From: Clostridiales bacterium
Lineage (GTDB): Bacteria > Bacillota > Clostridia > Christensenellales > UBA1750
DNA length: 36,259 nt
Assembly: GCA_015056005.1 (NCBI GenBank)
Contig: SVHB01000022.1
Span: 1 to 36,259 of the forward strand
Reading direction: 5' to 3'
Part shown: piece by piece, positions 33,760-36,259 of the stretch
Layout: every line of letters begins with the position of its first letter
Numbering within the stretch: the first letter of the stretch is position 1
Position numbers and translations under genes: made by a program
Notes under the pieces: model-generated
What the model was told of the DNA's origin: nothing
What the model saw: the letters and a program-made list of their open reading frames with translations, nothing else
Databases searched by the model: none

Positions 33760-35231
33760 TTCTTTTCCTCGCTGTCCGGCTCTTTAGATTCTTCCTCGTC
33801 GTCGTCTTTATCCGTTTCATCGGCTTCCTGATCGATTTTAGGGGAAATATTTTCTTCGTCGACGTTCAAATTATCGGTTTCTACAGCATCATCCGAAGTT
33901 TCAGGCATTTCATCGGCGGATTCTTCAACTTCTTCTTCAGCAGCTTCATCTATGGCATCATCCGGTATTTCCTCGTTTGCTTCTATAAGGGCAGGGGAGT
34001 CTTTGCCGCTTTCGATAAAATTGTTTGCGCTTCTTAAATAAACTCCGCCTAAAATGGTGATCACGCGGTCGGCTTCTTCCATGAAATATTCGCCCGAGCC
34101 GATGGCAACGACCGCGCAGTCGAGCTCTTCTGCGGCCTTTTTGAGCAGCTGAGAAAGGACTTTGGACAGATATTCGTCACCGGGTTCCTTTGCGATCAGG
34201 ATAAGGGGACGTTTAACTATAGCCCTTGCAAATCTGGTCCTGAGATCCTGCTCCGAGCTTAATTGACGAGGGAAGCTCTGCCTGCCGCTCCTTGCGGATA
34301 CTCCGGCAAAATCGAGCGCCTGAGCGACCTCCATGGGTTCAAGCGCCAGCTTCGCTGCTGCGTGCACGTTTGCTCTTGTATTCATGCCGGGCATAAGGGG
34401 CATATCGGGCAAAACCATGCCAATATCGTTTCTTCTGATGAGCAGGAGATCCTTCTGACCGAGTTGAGACAGATCATGCTCGCTCATTGTGATCACACCG
34501 CTGTCAGGGGTGTCCATAACGCAGAAAAGGGAAATAAGCGCCTTTGCCTGTCTTTCGTCTGCGCCGTTTATTACCAACATTTCGCCTCTGTTGACGGAAA
34601 GATCGATGGAATCGAGCACAAGACCTGCGTCTGCGCCTTTGTCGATGCGCTTGGTAACGGAATCAAAGCGCATGATCTGGCGCTCTTCCTTTCTTGCCTT
34701 TGCTTTGATCCCACGGGAGCTAAGCGCGACCGCAATGAGCGCTGCCATGGTCTCGCAAAGGTCAAGATCACCCTGAGTGAAGAACTGACCGTCTATTTTG
34801 TTCAGGAATTCGATGCAGCCGATACAGCCGTCTTCGCTTATCACTGGAACACAAAGTGCGGTTTTGATAAGATACAGTATGTTGAGATCGTATCTGCCCG
34901 CAAGGGATGGATCGTTGGTAAAATCATCAACAAGCCTTGGCTGCATGGTTTCAACGCATTCACCCTCAATAGCTTCGCCGAGGTTAAGGCTTTTGCCGTC
35001 AAAGCGATAGGCAAGGCTGCCGCTTGCGGCGCTTACATAGATCTTGTTATCGGCAGGGCTCAGAAGCCAGAAAACGGCGCTGGTGGCCTGAAGATATTCG
35101 TTGATGATCTCAAGGCAGGTGCAAAGGGCCTGAGAAAGGGGTTTATTCCCCGAAAGCGCCTGAGTCATGCGCCAGACGGATTTAAAAAAATACAGATTGC
35201 TGGAAAGCTGAGAATTGTTTTTATCAGACAT
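33756..35231 (-). CDS. GAF domain - degenerate ABC ATPase fusion with acidic tail
   Basis: 491-residue cytoplasmic protein. Residues about 20-170 are a GAF domain (LEIINEYLQATSAVFWLL... ALCVPVISEDGCIGCIEFLNK). Residues 185-400 align with LolD/MacB-type ABC ATPases, but every catalytic motif is altered. Walker A is GADERQAKA (223-231), the Q-loop is VLPD (273-276), the signature is LSSEQ (324-328), Walker B is LILIAKE (343-349) and the switch His region is GSG (378-380). Residues 408-491 are very acidic. It is probably a pseudo-ATPase sensing a ligand through GAF and acting on the coupled permease. ATG 35231 has GAGGT 5 nt upstream. Confidence 0.85.
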   Translation of the reverse strand: MSDKNNSQLSSNLYFFKSVWRMTQALSGNKPLSQALCTCLEIINEYLQATSAVFWLLSPADNKIYVSAASGSLAYRFDGKSLNLGEAIEGECVETMQPRLVDDFTNDPSLAGRYDLNILYLIKTALCVPVISEDGCIGCIEFLNKIDGQFFTQGDLDLCETMAALIAVALSSRGIKAKARKEERQIMRFDSVTKRIDKGADAGLVLDSIDLSVNRGEMLVINGADERQAKALISLFCVMDTPDSGVITMSEHDLSQLGQKDLLLIRRNDIGMVLPDMPLMPGMNTRANVHAAAKLALEPMEVAQALDFAGVSARSGRQSFPRQLSSEQDLRTRFARAIVKRPLILIAKEPGDEYLSKVLSQLLKKAAEELDCAVVAIGSGEYFMEEADRVITILGGVYLRSANNFIESGKDSPALIEANEEIPDDAIDEAAEEEVEESADEMPETSDDAVETDNLNVDEENISPKIDQEADETDKDDDEEESKEPDSEEKK

Positions 35232-35281
35232 AATATACCTCAATCAAAGAGTTTCAATATTGCCCTATATTGCTAATATAT

Positions 35282-35310
35282 ATTATAATATGAAATAGTT
35301 TGTAATTCAA
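35282..35310 (-). promoter_or_regulatory. Promoter of GAF/pseudo-ABC operon
   Basis: On the minus strand, TTGAAT (35310-35305) and consensus TATAAT (35287-35282) are 17 nt apart. The leader is about 45 nt. Confidence 0.75.
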
Positions 35311-35333
35311 TAGTCTTCCTTAATTGACTATTG
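35308..35333. promoter_or_regulatory. Inverted repeat at the -35 of the GAF operon
   Basis: CAATAGTC (35308-35315) and GACTATTG (35326-35333) are perfect complements 10 nt apart. The first arm overlaps the -35 box, a likely site for a dimeric regulator. Confidence 0.5.
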
Positions 35334-35376
35334 TCGATAAATGTTTTATTATGGGATAAACGTCCGGTTCGTTTTT

Positions 35377-35399
35377 TGCAAACGGTCATTTTGTTTGCA
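35377..35399. promoter_or_regulatory. Inverted repeat at the -35 of the glycosidase gene
   Basis: TGCAAAC (35377-35383) and GTTTGCA (35393-35399) are perfect complements 9 nt apart. The second arm overlaps the -35 of the plus-strand promoter. Confidence 0.45.
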
Positions 35400-35420
35400 T
35401 AAACCGCAGTCTGCTATAAT
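35391..35420 (+). promoter_or_regulatory. Promoter of phosphodiester glycosidase gene
   Basis: TTGTTT (35391-35396) and consensus TATAAT (35415-35420) are 18 nt apart. The leader to the start at 35521 is about 93 nt. Confidence 0.65.
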
Positions 35421-35451
35421 TATACTTTATAAACTCATAGCTATCCCGCCC

Positions 35452-35490
35452 TGCTGCCGTAAAGTAAGGTTGGTGCGGCGGCATTTTTTT
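35452..35490 (+). terminator. Leader hairpin with T tract, possible attenuator
   Basis: TGCTGCCG (35452-35459) pairs with CGGCGGCA (35476-35483), with one G-T wobble, and seven T follow. It lies between promoter and start codon. CCGCC at 35446-35450 could instead pair with the 3' arm, giving an alternative fold. I do not recognise a known riboswitch class. Confidence 0.55.
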
Positions 35491-35520
35491 GCCCGCATAT
35501 ATATCAACGAGGAAATACAG

Positions 35521-36259
35521 ATGATAAAGACAATTAGGAGAATATTTTTGGCATTTTTTGTCCTGCTTGTAAGCCTGTATGTTATACTTGACGCTTTCGT
35601 GCTTCCAAGCAGCATCAAAACTCAGGCTGTTACGCCAAAACCTGATTTTACCCATGAAACGGTCAAGACTACAGAGCCGACTAAAACACCCGATCCGACT
35701 AAAACGCCCGAAAAAGAACCCGAGCTCACGCCCGAGCCTTCGCCGACCAAGGACAGATCCGATTACGGCGTTGGCGATATGACCTACAAGGACGACAATG
35801 TGGAGCTTGCGATCACTAAGGTTGAAGAGACGGTAAACGGCGAGTTTTACAGGTATTATGTTGCCGATATAAAAGTGAGCGATGTAAAATACATCAAGGC
35901 CGCTTTTGCAAAGGGCGAGTTCGGCAGGAATATAAAGGATAAGACTTCGGTTATTGCTCAGGAAAATTCCGCTGTTTTTGCAGTCAGCGGCGATTATTAC
36001 GGTTCGAGGTATTCAGGCCTTGTCATCAGAAACGGCGTGCTTTACAGGGATTTTGACGAGATTGAGAGCCTTGTCATCATGGATGACGGAACTATGCTTG
36101 GCGTAACAGGCGAAGCAGGGCAGGGCGAGGAGCTTTTGCATAAAGGTGCATGGCAGGGTCTGACCTTTGGTCCCACTCTTGTTCGCGACGGCGAGATCAC
36201 AGGGCTTAAAGCAGATGTAACTTACAAGGATAACCCGAGGATAGCGGTGGGCATGATAG
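35521..36259 (+). CDS. Phosphodiester glycosidase (NAGPA) family protein, partial
   Basis: The first 246 residues of a gene that runs off the window end. It has an N-terminal membrane anchor or uncleaved signal (about 5-27), a Thr/Pro/Glu/Lys linker (about 40-78) and then a domain with VNGEFYRYYVADIKVSD, AVSGDYYG, GLVIRNGVLYRD and FGPTLVRDGEI, ending PRIAVGMI. These are hallmarks of the phosphodiester glycosidase (DUF2233/NAGPA) family, extracellular enzymes proposed to cut sugar phosphodiesters in wall polymers or exopolysaccharide. GAGGAA precedes ATG 35521. It is divergent from the GAF/pseudo-ABC operon. Confidence 0.9.
   Translation, partial: MIKTIRRIFLAFFVLLVSLYVILDAFVLPSSIKTQAVTPKPDFTHETVKTTEPTKTPDPTKTPEKEPELTPEPSPTKDRSDYGVGDMTYKDDNVELAITKVEETVNGEFYRYYVADIKVSDVKYIKAAFAKGEFGRNIKDKTSVIAQENSAVFAVSGDYYGSRYSGLVIRNGVLYRDFDEIESLVIMDDGTMLGVTGEAGQGEELLHKGAWQGLTFGPTLVRDGEITGLKADVTYKDNPRIAVGMI

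Noticed and set aside
31780-35231. Ordinary ABC transporter
   Set aside because: The ATPase motifs are all degenerate, so a standard ATP-driven transporter call is not supported.

Overview
This 36 kb window looks like chromosome from a low-to-mid GC Bacillota of class Clostridia, probably an uncultured gut-type anaerobe. The evidence is gene content and style. Shine-Dalgarno sites are strong (GGAGG type), promoters are of the sigma-A TTGACA-17-TATAAT type, and intrinsic terminators are abundant. There are also a YhcN/YlaJ-type spore lipoprotein, a TGS-plus-uridine-kinase fusion, DUF4321 and DUF1461 (TIGR01906) proteins, hslVU, and the order maf-mreB-mreC-mreD-mrdA. I see no insertion sequence, prophage, CRISPR array, tRNA or rRNA.

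Layout. Positions 1-430 are non-coding and highly structured: an array of tiny hairpins separated by a 7-nt motif that switches strand at the centre, then a three-way-junction-like element between two identical terminators. Next come an acidic lipoprotein (552-1895), ATP-dependent PEP carboxykinase (2177-3784, strongly codon-biased) and a cysteine-rich DUF3795 protein on the minus strand. From 4438 to 12342 lies a carbohydrate island. A divergent promoter pair drives a URO-D-like protein one way, and CutC plus an ADP-ribosylglycohydrolase-like protein the other. A second promoter drives a PfkB sugar kinase, a D-lyxose/D-mannose-type isomerase and a GH38 alpha-mannosidase. Together the last three could turn alpha-mannosides into mannose, fructose and fructose phosphate.

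Positions 12388-16718 hold prfB (with its programmed +1 frameshift), a DUF1461 membrane protein, tsaD and an E2-acyltransferase-like protein that lacks the catalytic histidine. A secreted NlpC/P60 peptidoglycan hydrolase and a convergent HI0933/BaiN-type flavoprotein follow. Positions 19345-26761 form the cell-shape operon: DUF4321, maf, mreB, mreC, mreD, PBP2 and the TGS/kinase fusion, mostly with overlapping or closely spaced genes. Then come a lipoprotein whose ribosome binding site sits inside a perfect hairpin, hslV-hslU, and a nucleotidyltransferase fused to an apparently dead phosphohexomutase domain.

The last region holds the most unusual system. A two-gene minus-strand operon (31780-35231) encodes a protein with a GAF domain, an ABC-ATPase-like domain in which every catalytic motif is degenerate, and a long acidic tail. 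It is translationally coupled to an FtsX-like permease with a roughly 240-residue predicted extracytoplasmic coiled coil. A divergent gene, cut by the window end, encodes a membrane-anchored phosphodiester glycosidase (NAGPA) protein. The shared intergenic region carries two inverted repeats at the two -35 boxes and an attenuator-like hairpin. All calls come from reading the sequence; no database search was run.
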